Below, piece by piece: positions 6,015-6,551 of a stretch of DNA of 6,551 nt; position 1 is the stretch's first letter; each line of letters opens with the position of its first letter. Source of the stretch: an uncultured Gammaproteobacteria bacterium (GTDB taxonomy: Bacteria; Pseudomonadota; Gammaproteobacteria; Steroidobacterales; JABDMI01); contig CALHVH010000180.1 of assembly GCA_938039225.1 (NCBI GenBank), forward strand, positions 1 through 6,551, in the 5' to 3' direction. The translations under genes were made by a program, and so were the position numbers. Below the pieces are notes generated by a model that searched no databases, was not told the DNA's origin, and saw only the letters and a program-made list of their open reading frames with translations.

Positions 6015-6551
6015 ATGCAAACTTCTCTTTTTCAGCAAAGTGACAATCTATTACCATGTGATGGTGAAGTTTTTCTTTTTCCACAATCGCTTAATCTAGA
6101 ATTTGAAGTATTAAAAAATTCAATACATTGGAAACATGAAAAAATTTATCTCTTTGGACGGTGGGTTTTACAACCACGTTTAACCGCTTGGTATGGTGAT
6201 GATGGAACTGAGTATGTTTATTCCGGTCTTAAAAATATCCCTAAACCCTGGAATGAAGTTTTATTATCTTTAAAAACTAAAGTTGAAAGCCTATCGGGTA
6301 AACGATTTAATTCGGTATTACTCAATTATTACCGTGATGGACAGGATAGTATGGGCTGGCATCAAGATAATGAAAAAGTACTCGGTAATGAGCCTACCAT
6401 TGCTTCAGTAAGCTTTGGTACTAGCCGAGAATTTCAACTACGGCACAAATTTAATAAAGATATTCCTAAGGTAAACTGTTTATTGGAGAATGGTAGTTTA
6501 TTAATCATGTCAGGCTGTACACAGGAGTTTTGGCAACATCAGGTTCCAAAA
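6015..6551 (+). CDS. AlkB-family Fe(II)/2-oxoglutarate-dependent DNA/RNA dealkylation dioxygenase (partial, 3' end outside window)
   Basis: Predicted repair enzyme that oxidatively removes alkyl groups such as 1-methyladenine and 3-methylcytosine from nucleic acid, using Fe(II), O2 and 2-oxoglutarate. The 179 visible residues include the conserved block Q-P-R-L-T-A-W-Y-G (53-61) with Y-x-Y-S-G (67-71), the strand L-L-N-Y-Y-R-D-G-x-D (102-111), and the iron ligands H116 and D118 in W-H-Q-D-N-E. The third ligand is H175 in W-Q-H-Q-V-P. The final R-x5-R strand that binds 2-oxoglutarate lies beyond the window, and the full protein is probably about 200 aa. The pattern resembles the short bacterial AlkB relatives closer to ALKBH2/3 than to E. 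coli AlkB, a judgement made from memory. ATG 6015 is the start because an in-frame TAA lies at 5988-5990 with no other ATG, GTG or TTG between. No Ada-box is evident. It is transcribed divergently from the binding-protein gene. Confidence 0.92.
   Translation, partial: MQTSLFQQSDNLLPCDGEVFLFPQSLNLEFEVLKNSIHWKHEKIYLFGRWVLQPRLTAWYGDDGTEYVYSGLKNIPKPWNEVLLSLKTKVESLSGKRFNSVLLNYYRDGQDSMGWHQDNEKVLGNEPTIASVSFGTSREFQLRHKFNKDIPKVNCLLENGSLLIMSGCTQEFWQHQVPK

Noticed and set aside
6000..6038. Upstream extension of the binding-protein gene to a TTG start at 6038
   Set aside because: It would overlap the AlkB start by 24 bp and add 13 residues without a signal peptide or homology; ATG 5999 sits directly before the conserved first strand.

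Overview
The window looks like ordinary chromosome from an AT-rich gammaproteobacterium, perhaps marine or aquatic. The evidence is the low GC content, uniform codon choice across all genes, Gram-negative signal peptides, and a LadS/RetS-type sensor architecture joined to GGDEF domains. I cannot name the genus. I see no mobile element, tRNA, rRNA, CRISPR array or obvious sign of recent transfer.

Layout. Positions 1-62 (+) hold the C-terminal tail of a protein that resembles an acyl-CoA thioesterase. It is followed after 9 nt, in the same reading frame, by a small complete alpha/beta hydrolase (72-569, +). That gene runs tail-to-tail into the first of two minus-strand genes, and their 3' ends overlap by 11 bp. 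The two minus-strand genes (transcription order 4954->2759, then 2709->559) encode tandem paralogous membrane diguanylate cyclases. Each has a signal peptide, a 7TMR-DISMED2-like periplasmic sensor domain, seven membrane helices, a GAF-like cytoplasmic segment and a GGDEF domain with an intact active site but no RxxD inhibitory site. A 223-nt gap (4955-5177) upstream of them probably holds their promoter and contains a short palindrome. Next on the minus strand is a periplasmic-binding-protein-fold protein without a signal peptide (5178-5999). It carries the motifs I associate with the Candida albicans CA3427 family. Facing away from it, 15 bp from its corrected start, is an AlkB-type Fe(II)/2-oxoglutarate dioxygenase (6015-6551, +), cut by the window end.

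How the genes relate. The two cyclases form one functional unit: two versions of the same outer-surface or periplasmic sensor feeding c-di-GMP synthesis, probably co-transcribed. The other genes are metabolic or repair genes with no evident functional link to them. The most interesting points are the cytosolic binding-protein-like gene of unknown ligand, the duplicated sensor-cyclase pair with a conserved linker domain, and the very tight divergent start region in which a perfect -10 hexamer would start transcription at the ATG itself.
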